Source: Kitasatospora terrestris (GTDB lineage Bacteria; Actinomycetota; Actinomycetes; Streptomycetales; Streptomycetaceae). From it: a stretch of 64,000 bases of DNA. The translations under genes were made by a program, and so were the position numbers. Shown piece after piece: positions 24,223-33,039 of this stretch (within the stretch, counting starts at the first letter, position 1; the number at the start of each line of letters is the position of its first letter). Location: contig NZ_BAABIS010000001.1 of assembly GCF_039542905.1 (NCBI RefSeq), forward strand, positions 310,001 to 374,000. Direction: 5' to 3'. The notes under the pieces are model-generated. The model saw only the letters and a program-made list of their open reading frames with translations, made no database searches and was not told the origin of the DNA.

Positions 24223-25122
24223 TCACCGCTCCCCGGCGTGCTCCTTGGCGAGTTCGAGCAGCGCGGGTCCGTACGCGGGGTCGGCGAGGACGTGGGCGAA
24301 CTGCGCGGTGAGGTAGGCGAGCGGGTTGCCGGTGTCGTACCAGCGGCCCTCGATCACCTGCCCGTAGACGGCGCGCCGGGCCGCGTACGCGTTGAGCGCG
24401 TCGGTGAGGTAGAGCTCGCCGACCGGGTTCTCCTCGAAGTGGCGGTACTGCTCGCGCAGTTCGTCGACGACACCGGGGGTGAGGACGTAGCCGCCGATCG
24501 CGGCGTAGCCGGACGGGGCGTCCTCGGGCCTGGGCTTCTCGACGAGTCCGGTGATCCGCAGCGAGCCGTCGCCGAGGTCCTCCTTGACCACCGGGACGCC
24601 GTAGCGCTGCGAGTCGGCGGGGTCCATCGGCATCAGCGCGAGGACCGGGGCGTTGGTCTTCTCGAAGGCGGCGACGAGCTGCCGGGCGCGGGGCACCTCG
24701 GCGACGAAGACGTCGTCCGGCCAGAGCACCAGGAAGGGCTCGTCGCCGAAGTTGCGCGCCGCGTTCAGCACGGGCGTGCCGTTGCCGTACGGGCCGTGCT
24801 GGTAGAGGTAGGTGATGTGGCCGCGGCGGGAGAGCTCGCCGACCTCCTCCACCGCGTCGGCGTACGCGGTCTTGCCGTCGGCGCGCAGCTGGGCGACCAG
24901 CGCCGGGGTGGGCCGGAAGTGCTCCTGGATCGCCGACTTGTCGCCGGAGACGACGATGGTGATGTCGGTGATGCCGCTGTCGATCAGCTCGCGGACGGTG
25001 TGCTCGATGACCGGCCGGTCGCCGACCGGCAGCATCTCCTTCGGCGTGGCCTTGGTGAGCGGCAGCAGGCGGGAGCCGAGGCCGGCGGCGGGGATGACGG
25101 CGCGGCGGATGGTGGTGGGCAT
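24223..25122 (-). CDS. galU: UTP--glucose-1-phosphate uridylyltransferase
   Basis: The 299-residue enzyme makes UDP-glucose from UTP and glucose-1-phosphate for glycan and trehalose synthesis. The nucleotide-binding signature AAGLGSRLLPLTKATPKEML starts at residue 12, VEKP at about 200 carries the sugar-phosphate Lys, and the EGRWYDTGNPLAYLTA block is near the end. Length and motifs are standard. The ATG at 25122 gives the normal GalU N-terminus (MPTTIRRAVIPAAG). The frame runs 15 codons further upstream without similarity. It is transcribed alone on the minus strand. Confidence 0.95.
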   Translation of the reverse strand: MPTTIRRAVIPAAGLGSRLLPLTKATPKEMLPVGDRPVIEHTVRELIDSGITDITIVVSGDKSAIQEHFRPTPALVAQLRADGKTAYADAVEEVGELSRRGHITYLYQHGPYGNGTPVLNAARNFGDEPFLVLWPDDVFVAEVPRARQLVAAFEKTNAPVLALMPMDPADSQRYGVPVVKEDLGDGSLRITGLVEKPRPEDAPSGYAAIGGYVLTPGVVDELREQYRHFEENPVGELYLTDALNAYAARRAVYGQVIEGRWYDTGNPLAYLTAQFAHVLADPAYGPALLELAKEHAGER

Positions 25123-25233
25123 CGCTCTCTCTTCCACGTCCTCTACGGTGCGCGCCCATTCGACCACGCCGTGGGGTCGGATCGGGTGCCACCGGATGAA
25201 CGCGGACGGTGCGCTTCCTGAACGTGGCCGCTC

Positions 25234-25752
25234 TCACGCCTCCGTCTCGAACGCCTCGCTGCCGGCCTCGACCAGGCGGACGGCCCCGTGCAGGACCGGC
25301 CCGCGCTCCTGCGCGTCCTCCAGGACGGTTTCGAGCATCCCGTCCAGCGCCTCCGGCACCAGCCCGGCCAGGCCCTGCGGCCAGGTGCCGGGCGGGACGA
25401 CGGTCAGCACGATGCCGCCGTCGGCCTCGGCGGCGGACAGCCACTGCTCGCTGAGCTCGAGCGGGGAGTCGGGTTCCCAGACCTGGCGGCCGCCGACGAG
25501 GTCGATCCTGGTCAGCAGGTGGCCGTCGACGTGCACGGCCGCCGTGGTCGGCGGCGGCTCGCCGACGGCGAGGGCGAGTCCGCTGTCGAGGGCGTCCGTC
25601 ACGACGACCGGGTAGCGCGCGGTGTCGAACTCGATGATCGCCTCTGCGTAGAGCGGCTCGTCCTCGTCGGCGGAGGCGTGCACCACCAGGGCCCACACCA
25701 TCGCCTCCGGCTCCGCGCCGGCACTGCCGGGCGTGTCCGACCGGCCGGTCAC
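25234..25752 (-). CDS. Conserved hypothetical acidic protein
   Basis: Up to 172 residues from a GTG at 25752. An ATG at 25701 (MVWALVVHASADEDE...) is an equally possible start and removes a Gly/Ser-rich leader. The protein is acidic and soluble, with alternating strands such as AEAIIEFDTARYPVVVTD, AAVHVDGHLLTRIDL and GGIVLTVVPPGTWPQG. I do not recognise a family. It precedes galU on the same strand with a 111-base gap. Confidence 0.55.
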   Translation of the reverse strand: MTGRSDTPGSAGAEPEAMVWALVVHASADEDEPLYAEAIIEFDTARYPVVVTDALDSGLALAVGEPPPTTAAVHVDGHLLTRIDLVGGRQVWEPDSPLELSEQWLSAAEADGGIVLTVVPPGTWPQGLAGLVPEALDGMLETVLEDAQERGPVLHGAVRLVEAGSEAFETEA

Positions 25753-26024
25753 GGCCGGTCACCGCCCGGGCGTTCCACTGCCGCCATCGCCGCCTCCCTC
25801 TGCCGGATCGCTGACGCTCGACGCAGCGATCGTCCCTGACGTCTGCCCGGTCCCGGCGCTTTTCACCACCGGATCGGCGGCGGCCCGTGATCGAGGACGC
25901 GACCCTCCCCTCCCCCGCCACCGCGGGCCGGCGGCCCCACCCCGACCGGGCCCGGGACGGGACCGACAGGCCGGACCCGGGCCGGAACGGCGCGTCCGGC
26001 GTGCGGTCGTGACAGGGTGGGGGC

Positions 26025-26771
26025 ATGTGCGGACGCTTCGTCTCCACCGTCGGCCCGGCGGACCTGGTGGACCTCGTGAACGAATTGCGCTGGGACACCG
26101 CCGAGGTCCTCGCGCCGAGCTGGAACATCGCGCCCACCAACCCCGTCCCGGCCCTGATGCAGCGGGTCGACCGGTCCACCGGCGAGCTGGAGCACCGGTT
26201 CCGGCCGCTGCGCTGGGGCCTGGTGCCGTCCTGGGCGAAGGACGCGTCCGGCGCGGCCCGGCTGATCAACGCCCGCTCGGAGACCGTCGACCAGAAGCCG
26301 TCCTTCCGCAAGGCGTTCGCCGCCCGGCGGTGCGTGATCCCCGCGGACGGCTACTACGAGTGGCGCCCGGTCCCCGCCGGGGACGGCCGGAAGGCGTTCA
26401 AGCAGCCGTACTACCTGAGCACCGGCACCACGATGCTGATGGCCGGCCTGTACGAGTTCTGGAAGGACCCGGCGGTGCCGGAGGACGATCCGGCGGCGTG
26501 GCTGGCCACGGCGTGCATCCTCACCCGTGACGCCACCGACAGCGCCGGCCGCGTCCACGACCGCATGCCGGTCGTCATCGCCCCCGACGACCTCGCCCTG
26601 TGGCTCGACCCGACCGTCTCCGACCGCTCGGACCTCCACCACCTGCTGCACCTCCCCGCCGACGGCGACATGGCGGTCCGGGCGGTCTCCACCACCGTCA
26701 ACAGGGTCGGCAACAACGGCCCGGAACTCCTCGCCCGGGTCGAGGACCCCCTCGGCATCGCCGACCACTGA
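26025..26771 (+). CDS. SOS response-associated peptidase (YedK/HMCES family)
   Basis: The 248-residue protein starts MCGRF, which puts the catalytic Cys at position 2 after removal of the initiator Met. Other hallmarks are NIAPT, LRWGLVPSWAK, NARSET, RRCVIPADGYYEW and HDRMPV, the His of which completes the site. HMCES proteins form a thiazolidine DNA-protein crosslink at abasic sites in single-stranded DNA and so shield them. The length and all conserved blocks are normal. It is divergent from the hypothetical gene upstream, across a 272-base gap in which I see no other gene. Confidence 0.95.
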   Translation: MCGRFVSTVGPADLVDLVNELRWDTAEVLAPSWNIAPTNPVPALMQRVDRSTGELEHRFRPLRWGLVPSWAKDASGAARLINARSETVDQKPSFRKAFAARRCVIPADGYYEWRPVPAGDGRKAFKQPYYLSTGTTMLMAGLYEFWKDPAVPEDDPAAWLATACILTRDATDSAGRVHDRMPVVIAPDDLALWLDPTVSDRSDLHHLLHLPADGDMAVRAVSTTVNRVGNNGPELLARVEDPLGIADH

Positions 26772-26847
26772 CCACCCCGCCCGGCCCCCTGCGACACCCT
26801 GCGCGCGGCCGCCGACCGCCGACCGCCACCGGCGCCGGCCGGTGCGG

Positions 26848-27507
26848 CTATGCGCGGTCGGCGCCGGCGGGCAGGGTCGGCAGGGGCCAGTGCGGGTCGG
26901 GTTCCCAGCGGGACCAGCCTCCGGCGAACGGGCCGGTCCGCTCCGCGATCATCGCGGTCGCCCGCTCGCGGCCCCGCTCGACCTCGCGGTGCGTCGGGTC
27001 GTCGACCAGCCCCAGCCGGCGCACCTGGACGTACTCGTCCTCGTCCTTCCACCGGTGGGCCGACAGGTCCGGGGCGACGACCAGGTCCAGGCACAGGTCG
27101 AGGGTGTCGATGCCGAGGCCGGGGCGGCGCCGGTAGGGCTTCTCGAAGTTGACGTACCAGTGCAGCGGCTCCTTGGTGACGGCGTCCTGGAAGCAGTGCA
27201 CGGAGAACCACTCGCCGGTCAGGCAGTGGGAGCGCAGCGCGGTGCGCTCCCACCGGTAGCGGCCGAGGGTCCAGGTGCCGGCGGCGAGTTCGTCGAGGCC
27301 GCTCTTGCGGGTGGCGTCGTCGCCGGTCCGCGTCGAGGTGATCCAGGACGTCGGCGCGAGGTTCTCGATGCCCGGCCAGCCGGCGAGGGTCAGCACGGTG
27401 CCGGTGTCGGCGACCACCCGCTGGGGCATGGCGGTCCACACCCGGCCGGCGTGGATGTCGCGGCGCACCACGGTGGTGCCGGCCGGGAAGAGCTCGGTGT
27501 CGGTCAC
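26848..27507 (-). CDS. DUF402 domain protein
   Basis: The 219-residue product starts at the GTG at 27507 (VTDTELFPAGTTVV...). The much longer frame upstream is a shadow of the MFS gene. The DUF402 region covers about residues 60-200 with W-F-S-V-H, DLCLDLVVAPD and KDEDEYVQV blocks, which hold the acidic metal-binding residues of this fold. Relatives include FomD and Ntdp, nucleoside di/triphosphate hydrolases, so phosphohydrolase activity is possible. It lies directly after the MFS gene on the same strand, separated by 83 bases. Confidence 0.8.
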   Translation of the reverse strand: MTDTELFPAGTTVVRRDIHAGRVWTAMPQRVVADTGTVLTLAGWPGIENLAPTSWITSTRTGDDATRKSGLDELAAGTWTLGRYRWERTALRSHCLTGEWFSVHCFQDAVTKEPLHWYVNFEKPYRRRPGLGIDTLDLCLDLVVAPDLSAHRWKDEDEYVQVRRLGLVDDPTHREVERGRERATAMIAERTGPFAGGWSRWEPDPHWPLPTLPAGADRA

Positions 27508-27590
27508 GGGGGCAGTGTTCCCGCCCGGGGGCCGCCGACTCCGCCCGATCGTGTGACGCCGCGCCGTGCCGGGATCCCGCCCGCCGCGCG

Positions 27591-29129
27591 CTACGCCTCC
27601 GCGCCGCCCGCCGTTCCCGCTGCCCCCGGGGTCCCCGCCGTCCCGGTGCCCGGCGTGGTGGGGACGGTGTGCGAGCCGGCCCCGGCGTAGTGGGCGACGG
27701 ACGGAAGGCCCGCGGGGCGGATCCGCCCGACCAGCAGCGCCAGCGCGATGCCGAAGGCGCAGAACAGCGCCAGGCCGATCGCCGACCGGGAGAACCCGCT
27801 CGCGAGGGCGTCCGCGTTCGCCGCGCCGGTGGCCTGCTGGCGGACGGCGACCGAGTTGAAGAGCGCCGCGGTGACGGCGGTGAGGACGGCGGCGCCCACG
27901 TAGCGGCCCATGTTGGAGATGCCGGAGGCGGCGCCGACCTGGTCCTCGGTGACGCAGGCGGTGGCGACCGAGGAGGAGGGGCCGTTCGCCAGCCCGAGCC
28001 CGACCGCGAGGACGACCATCGGCACCACGAACGCCCCGTACGCCCAGGACGAGTGGACGAAGCCGAGCACGGCGAACGCGACGGTCGCGACCCCGAACCC
28101 GCCGGCGATCACCTTGCGCGCACCGACCTTGTCGACCAGCGGTGTGATCAGCGGCGCGGTCGCGATGATGCCGGCCGCCGCGGGCAGGGTGGCGAACCCC
28201 GCCTGCAGCGGGGTCATGCCGAGACCGTCGGGGTTCTGGAAGTACAGGCTGCAGATGTACATCACCGCGTTGATGCAGCCGGCCACCACGAGGATCGCGA
28301 CGCTGGAGCCGACCAGGATCTTGTTGCGCAGCAGCGCCAGGTCGATCAGCGGGGCGCGGACCCGCTTCTCGACCACGACGAAGCCGATCACCGCCGCGGC
28401 CGAGGCGACGAAGCACACCAGCGTCTTGGCGCTCAGCCAGCCCCAGTCGGCGCCCTCGGTCACCGCGAAGACGAACGGGACGAGGATGCCGGCCACCAGC
28501 AGCGTGCCCGCGATGTCGACGGAGCGCGGGCGCGAGGGGTCCAGGGATTCGCGGACCGCGCGCAGGGTCAGCGGCACGCAGGCCGCGGCGATGCCCGCGT
28601 CGATCCAGAACAGGCCCTGCCAGCCGGTGATGTCGACGAGCAGGCCGCCGAGCAGCGGGCCGGCCGCGGCGCCGGCGGCCGAGGCCGCGCCCCACAGCGA
28701 CACCGAGCGCATCTGCGTCTCGCCGGAGATCCCCGCGGAGAGCAGGCTGAGCCCGCACGCCAGGATCGTCGAGCCGGCCGCGCCCTGGATGGCACGGCCG
28801 GCGATCACCAGTCCGGCGCCGTTGGCCAGCGCGATCAGGACGCAGGACGCGACGAAGAGCAGCAGGCCGCCGATGAAGATCCGGCGCCGGCCGAAGATGT
28901 CGCCGAGCGCGCCGGAGGTGACGATGACGGCCGCGCCGACCAGCGAGTAGCCGGTCACCGCCCACTGCAGGGTGGCCAGCGAGGCGCCGGTGTCGTCGCT
29001 GATCGCCGGCAGCAGGATGCTGACGGCGGAGGTGTTGGCGTTGACGACGAACGCGGACACGCACGTCGCCGCGAGCACACCGGTGGCCGCGCGCGGGGGC
29101 GCGGCCGATGGGTCGGCGCCGGTTGCCAT
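27591..29129 (-). CDS. MFS transporter, DHA2 (EmrB/QacA) type
   Basis: The 512-residue protein has about 14 membrane segments. It has the motif A region (GALGDIFGRRRIFIGG) and the motif C segment of drug antiporters (GAASAAGAAAGPLLGGLLVD). These transporters export drugs or antibiotics with proton exchange. The C-terminus is a Gly/Thr/Pro-rich cytoplasmic tail. A GGGAGGG ribosome site precedes the ATG. It is divergent from a MerR-family gene whose operator lies in the intergenic region, so drug-induced expression is likely. Confidence 0.92.
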   Translation of the reverse strand: MATGADPSAAPPRAATGVLAATCVSAFVVNANTSAVSILLPAISDDTGASLATLQWAVTGYSLVGAAVIVTSGALGDIFGRRRIFIGGLLLFVASCVLIALANGAGLVIAGRAIQGAAGSTILACGLSLLSAGISGETQMRSVSLWGAASAAGAAAGPLLGGLLVDITGWQGLFWIDAGIAAACVPLTLRAVRESLDPSRPRSVDIAGTLLVAGILVPFVFAVTEGADWGWLSAKTLVCFVASAAAVIGFVVVEKRVRAPLIDLALLRNKILVGSSVAILVVAGCINAVMYICSLYFQNPDGLGMTPLQAGFATLPAAAGIIATAPLITPLVDKVGARKVIAGGFGVATVAFAVLGFVHSSWAYGAFVVPMVVLAVGLGLANGPSSSVATACVTEDQVGAASGISNMGRYVGAAVLTAVTAALFNSVAVRQQATGAANADALASGFSRSAIGLALFCAFGIALALLVGRIRPAGLPSVAHYAGAGSHTVPTTPGTGTAGTPGAAGTAGGAEA

Positions 29130-29249
29130 GGTCGATCACCCTCCCGAGCCCGGGCGCTGCGCCCGAGTTGATCACTGCCTGCGGTCAGTGTCACGGGGTC
29201 CGGGCCGCAACGCCCAGCCGGGTTGGTCCATCGGGGTGACGGAACCGGG

Positions 29250-29280
29250 TTGAGTCTCCACCGACTGGAGACTGCACAGT
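29250..29280 (+). promoter_or_regulatory. MerR-type promoter with 19-base spacer and palindrome
   Basis: TTGAGT (29250-29255) and CACAGT (29275-29280) are 19 bases apart, the overlong spacing used by MerR regulators. The spacer holds a perfect inverted repeat AGTCTCCA-N5-TGGAGACT (29253-29260 and 29266-29273). The -10 ends six bases before the MerR start codon, which implies a leaderless mRNA. Confidence 0.7.
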
Positions 29281-29286
29281 GGGGGC

Positions 29287-30345
29287 ATGGACGCGACGCC
29301 CCTCTTCCCGATCGGTGAGCTCTCCCGCCGGACCGGACTGTCCGTCAGGACGATCCGGTTCTACTCCGACGAGGGGGTGGTCGCACCGACCACTCGAACC
29401 GCCGCCGGCTACCGGCTCTACGACCTCGACGCACTGCTCCGCCTGGAGCTCCTGCGCACCCTGCGCGAGCTCGGCATCGACCTTCCCGCGATCCGGCGGG
29501 TGCTGGACCGCGAGCTCACGGTCGCGGAGGTCGCCGCCGCGCACGCCGACGCCCTGGACCTGCGGATCCGGGAGCTGCGGCTGCGCCGGAACGTGCTGCG
29601 CTCGGTGGCCCGGCGCGGTTCCGACCCCGAGGAGACCACCCACGTGCACCGGCTAACCCACCTCACCCGGCTCACCCGGCTCACCGCCGAGCAGCGTCGG
29701 CGCCTGATCGACGACTTCCTGACCGACACCTTCCCCGACCCGGACGCCGGCTCCGGACCGGACGCGGACGCTGGCCCCGACCCGAACGCGGGCGCGGGCG
29801 CGATGCTGCGCGCCGCCGTCCCCGACCTGCCCGACGACCCGTCCGACGAGCAGGTCGCCGCCTGGGTGGAGCTCGCCGAGCTGGTCGGGGACGAGGACTT
29901 CCGGGCACGGATGCGGCGGAGCTCCCCCGGCCCGGCGGCCGGGCGCCCGGCTTCCGGCCGGCCGGCCGCCGTCGAGGTCGAGGCCGGCGAGGAGCTGACG
30001 GCCTGGACCCACCGGCGGGTGACCGAGGCCGCGGAGTGCGGGATCGCCCCGGGGGGCGAGCGGGCCGCGGCCGTGGTCGACGACCTGGTCCGGCGCTTCG
30101 CCGAGGCGTTCGGGCGCAGCCCCGGCCCGGAGTTCCGGGACTGGTTGGCCCGCCGTTTCGAGGAGGCGCACGACCCCGCGGTGGACCGGTACTGGCGGCT
30201 GGTCTGGATCGTCAACGGCTGGCAGGAGGTGCCCGGCCTCGTCCCGGTGCACTCCTGGCTCGTCCGCGCCCTGCGCGGCGACCGGGAGGAGGCGGCCGGC
30301 CGGGGGGACGCGGCCGCCCGCCCGGTCAGCCGGTGCGGCGGGTGA
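29287..30345 (+). CDS. MerR-family transcriptional regulator with long C-terminal domain
   Basis: The 352-residue regulator has an N-terminal MerR winged helix (FPIGELSRRTGLSVRTIRFYSDEGVV, residues 7-32, then TAAGYRLYD) and a dimerisation helix to about residue 115. The rest is unusual: an LTHLTRLTRLT tandem repeat, an Asp/Ala/Pro linker (about 150-170), and a helical C-terminal domain with HRRVTEAAECGIAPGGERAAAVVDDL that looks like a TipAS-like ligand-binding region. It probably senses a drug and activates the divergent DHA2 transporter. The gene overlaps the convergent hypothetical gene by 20 bases. Confidence 0.88.
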   Translation: MDATPLFPIGELSRRTGLSVRTIRFYSDEGVVAPTTRTAAGYRLYDLDALLRLELLRTLRELGIDLPAIRRVLDRELTVAEVAAAHADALDLRIRELRLRRNVLRSVARRGSDPEETTHVHRLTHLTRLTRLTAEQRRRLIDDFLTDTFPDPDAGSGPDADAGPDPNAGAGAMLRAAVPDLPDDPSDEQVAAWVELAELVGDEDFRARMRRSSPGPAAGRPASGRPAAVEVEAGEELTAWTHRRVTEAAECGIAPGGERAAAVVDDLVRRFAEAFGRSPGPEFRDWLARRFEEAHDPAVDRYWRLVWIVNGWQEVPGLVPVHSWLVRALRGDREEAAGRGDAAARPVSRCGG

Positions 30346-30802
30346 AGTCCATCTCCCAGTTGGTGATCCAGCTCCGTCCCCCGTCGACGGAGAACGCCTG
30401 CTCCCAGTGGGCGGTGGTCGCGGTGATCCCCGACCAGAGGAAGCGGGCCCGCACGGCGCGGCCCCGGTACTCGTCGTCGCCGAGGAAGAGGCCCGTGCCG
30501 TCCGGCCGGAAGCCTCCGGTGACGGGCGGGAAGAGGGTGCCGGTGCGTCCGCTGGCCCAGTACAGGGACCACGCGTCGGCCGCGGGGTCGTACAGGCGCA
30601 GGGTCAGGCCCGCGAAGCCCTTGGTCGGGAACTCGATCTCGTCGAAGCTGGCGCGGCCGTCGAAGTGCGCGGAGGCCCGGGTCACGCCGGGGAACTCCTC
30701 CCAGCGCCCGTCGCCCTCGGCCGGGTCGAGGAAGTCCTTGCGCCAACGGTTGACCACGTCGTAGGTGCCGGTGAAGAAGCCGAAGCCGGTGCTGTTGTCC
30801 AT
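30326..30802 (-). CDS. Conserved hypothetical protein, lipocalin-like
   Basis: The 158-residue protein is soluble, rich in Trp, Phe and Gly, and predicted to be mainly beta strand. Examples are FDEIEFPTKGFAGLTLRLYD, AWSLYWASGRTGTL and FLWSGITATTAHWEQAFSVDGG. It resembles the DUF1579/lipocalin-like group of streptomycete proteins, which have no proven role. It is divergent from the WYL regulator with a shared operator between them, so it is probably that regulator's target. Confidence 0.7.
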   Translation of the reverse strand: MDNSTGFGFFTGTYDVVNRWRKDFLDPAEGDGRWEEFPGVTRASAHFDGRASFDEIEFPTKGFAGLTLRLYDPAADAWSLYWASGRTGTLFPPVTGGFRPDGTGLFLGDDEYRGRAVRARFLWSGITATTAHWEQAFSVDGGRSWITNWEMDFTRRTG

Positions 30803-30822
30803 GGCCGGGACGCTAGGGCCGG

Positions 30823-30847
30823 TCCACTGACACCGACTGTCAGTGGA
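30823..30847. promoter_or_regulatory. Perfect 10-base inverted repeat, likely operator of the WYL regulator
   Basis: TCCACTGACA (30823-30832) and TGTCAGTGGA (30838-30847) are separated by CCGAC, midway between divergent genes. A TAGATT -10-like box (30854-30859) follows it, nine bases before the WYL start codon, so that mRNA would also be leaderless. Confidence 0.7.
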
Positions 30848-30867
30848 TGCGGCTAGATTTCCGCGCC

Positions 30868-31839
30868 ATGCGCGCCGACCGACTCCTCTCCCTCCTCCTG
30901 CTGCTGCAGAACCGCGGCCGGATGACCGCCGCCGAGCTCGCGGCGGAGCTGGAGGTCTCCGTCCGGACGGTCTACCGGGACGTCGAGGCGCTCGCCGCGT
31001 CCGGCGTCCCGGTGTACGGCGAGCCCGGCCACGACGGCGGATACGCGCTCCTCGACGGCTACCGCACCCGCCTGACCGGGCTGACCGCGGGCGAGGCGGA
31101 GGCGCTGTTCCTCGCCGGGCTGCCCGGGCCGGCGGCCGAGCTGGGGCTCGGCCCGGTGCTGACCGCCGCCGAGCTCAAGCTGGAGGCCGCCCTGCCGGAG
31201 GGCCTGCGCCGCCGGGCCCGGCGCGTCCGCGAACGCTTCCACCTCGACGCGCCCGGCTGGTACCGGAACGCCGACGACGTCCCGCACCTGCCCGCGGTCG
31301 CGGCGGCGGTGTGGCAGCGGCGGGCGGTCCGGGTCCGCTACCGGCGCTGGTACGCCCCCGAGCTCGTGGAGCGGCGGCTCGAACCGTACGGCATCGTGCT
31401 CAAGGCGGGCCAGTGGTACGTGGTGGCCCACGCGGGCGGCGACGCGCCGCGGGTCTACCGGATCAGCCAGATCCTCGAACTCCGGCCACTCGACGAGGAG
31501 TTCGAGGTTCCGCCGGGCTTCGACCTGGCCGCGCACTGGCAGGAGCGCGCCGAGCGCCTCCAGGAGCGGCTCTGGCAGGGGCGCGCCGAGATCCGCATCT
31601 CCCCCGCCGGCGTCGAACGGCTGCGGGAGACCGCGGCGCCCGCCGTCGTCGAGGCCGTCGACGCGGGGACGCCCGAGCACCCGGGCGGCTGGCGCCGCGC
31701 CTCGATCCCGATCGAGAGCGCGACGCACGCGGAAGGCCAACTCCTGATGCTGGGCCCGCAGGTCGAGGTCCTCGCCCCGCCCGACCTGCGCGAGCGCCTC
31801 GCGGCCGCGTCCCGGGCGATGGCCGCACTGTACGGCTGA
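30868..31839 (+). CDS. WYL-domain transcriptional regulator (YafY/DeoR-like)
   Basis: 323 residues from the ATG at 30868, the start that begins the family (MRADRLLSLLLLLQNRGRMT). An earlier ATG at 30847 would overlap the operator. The N-terminal HTH is TAAELAAELEVSVRTVYRDVEAL. The WYL domain covers about residues 140-210, with RYRRWYAPELVERRLEPYGIVLK-type strands. A C-terminal WCX extension follows. WYL domains bind nucleotides, nucleic acid or other small ligands. It is divergent from the lipocalin-like gene, which is its most likely target besides itself. Confidence 0.92.
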   Translation: MRADRLLSLLLLLQNRGRMTAAELAAELEVSVRTVYRDVEALAASGVPVYGEPGHDGGYALLDGYRTRLTGLTAGEAEALFLAGLPGPAAELGLGPVLTAAELKLEAALPEGLRRRARRVRERFHLDAPGWYRNADDVPHLPAVAAAVWQRRAVRVRYRRWYAPELVERRLEPYGIVLKAGQWYVVAHAGGDAPRVYRISQILELRPLDEEFEVPPGFDLAAHWQERAERLQERLWQGRAEIRISPAGVERLRETAAPAVVEAVDAGTPEHPGGWRRASIPIESATHAEGQLLMLGPQVEVLAPPDLRERLAAASRAMAALYG

Positions 31840-32169
31840 CGCCGGGCCGCCCGTGCTCGGCGCCCCGGGCGCCGCGGGTCGGGCCGCCGCCCTGCTCCGC
31901 CGTCGCGGCCGTTGGCCGGCACCACGCCCATGGCGAGGGCGAGGCAGGCGGCCGCGCGGATGCGTCTGTCCATGCGCTGTCTTCCGGGGGGGTGCGCCGC
32001 ACGAAGTCCGTGCGGGCAGCAGCGTGTACGGCTCCGGGAACGGCCGGGTGAACACCGGCTCAAGGGCTGACCTGGAAATTGACGACCCGCCACCGACTGC
32101 GCTCGCGGACCCCCGCCGTACGGCAAGCTGGTCCGGTACCGGAACCGCCGTGAAGCGAGGAAGTCCGCC
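31840..32169 (+). other. Intergenic region between WYL and uppP genes
   Basis: 330 bases without a convincing gene. A minus-strand ATG at 31973 with a good ribosome site opens a short signal-peptide-like stretch (MDRRIRAAACLALAMG), but it soon becomes Arg/Pro-rich and runs into the WYL gene as a shadow. It may be a remnant. TTGACG at 32077-32082 could belong to the uppP promoter, but no good -10 is seen. Confidence 0.4.
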
Positions 32170-33006
32170 GTGAGTGCCATCAGCGTGATGCAGGCCGCCG
32201 TGCTCGGAGTGGTCGAGGGGGTGACCGAGTTCCTCCCGATCTCCTCGACCGGCCACCTGAAGATCACCGAGGGGCTGATGGGGATCCCGGTCGACGACAA
32301 GGCCGTCGTCGGCTTCACGGCGGTGATCCAGGTCGGAGCGATCGCCGCCGTCCTGGTCTACTTCTTCAAGGACATCGTCCGGATCGTCTCCGCGTGGGGC
32401 CGGGGCCTGGTCGACCGCGAGGAGCGGTACCACCACGACTACAAGTTCGCCTGGTGGGTCATCTACGCGACCGCCCCGATCGTCGTCGTGGGCCTCGCCG
32501 CCAAGCCGCTGATCGACGGGCCGCTCGCCTCCCTGTGGGTGGTGGCCGGTTCGCTGATCGCCGGCAGCGGACTCATGTGGGTCGCCGACCACGTCGGCCG
32601 CCACAAGCGCGGCGAGGACGACACCGACCTGCGCGACACCATGATCGTCGGGGCGGCCCAGATCCTCGCCCTGCTCTTCCCCGGCTTCTCCCGCTCCGGC
32701 GCCACCATGTCCACCGCCCTGATCCTCGACCTCGACCGGGTCGCCGCCACCCGCCTCTCCTTCTTCCTCGGCATCCCCGCCCTCACCGGCGCCGGCCTCT
32801 ACGAACTCAAGGACGCCCTCGGCAGCGGCGTCGACCCCCTCCCCGTCGTCGTCGGCACCGCCGTCTCCTTCGGCGTCGCCTACGCCTCGATCGCCTGGCT
32901 GCTCAAGTACGTCGCCAAGCACTCCTTCAACGCCTTCGTCGTCTACCGCATCGTCATCGGCCTCCTCCTGATGGGCCTCCTCGCCACCGGCGCGGTCAAC
33001 GCCTGA
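32170..33006 (+). CDS. uppP: Undecaprenyl-diphosphatase
   Basis: The 278-residue membrane enzyme dephosphorylates undecaprenyl pyrophosphate to recycle the lipid carrier of cell-wall synthesis, and its activity gives bacitracin tolerance. Both active-site motifs are present: EGVTEFLPISSTGHL (from residue 17) and PGFSRSGATMSTAL (about 177-190). Around eight membrane segments are predicted, and the length is standard. GTG start with GAGGAAG as ribosome site. It is convergent with a CX5R phosphatase gene. Confidence 0.97.
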   Translation: MSAISVMQAAVLGVVEGVTEFLPISSTGHLKITEGLMGIPVDDKAVVGFTAVIQVGAIAAVLVYFFKDIVRIVSAWGRGLVDREERYHHDYKFAWWVIYATAPIVVVGLAAKPLIDGPLASLWVVAGSLIAGSGLMWVADHVGRHKRGEDDTDLRDTMIVGAAQILALLFPGFSRSGATMSTALILDLDRVAATRLSFFLGIPALTGAGLYELKDALGSGVDPLPVVVGTAVSFGVAYASIAWLLKYVAKHSFNAFVVYRIVIGLLLMGLLATGAVNA

Positions 33007-33009
33007 GCT

Positions 33010-33039
33010 TGATCTCCAACTTCTGGGCGGGCGAGATCA
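33010..33039. terminator. Weak stem-loop between uppP and the phosphatase gene
   Basis: TGATCTC (33010-33016) and GAGATCA (33033-33039) pair perfectly around a 16-base loop. The right arm overlaps the stop codon of the convergent gene. Short, so only a possible terminator. Confidence 0.35.

Noticed and set aside
31840-31973. Minus-strand start at 31973 with a signal-peptide-like N-terminus and a good ribosome site
   Set aside because: After about 20 residues the frame becomes Arg/Pro-rich and runs as a shadow through the WYL gene without stop. At best it is a remnant.
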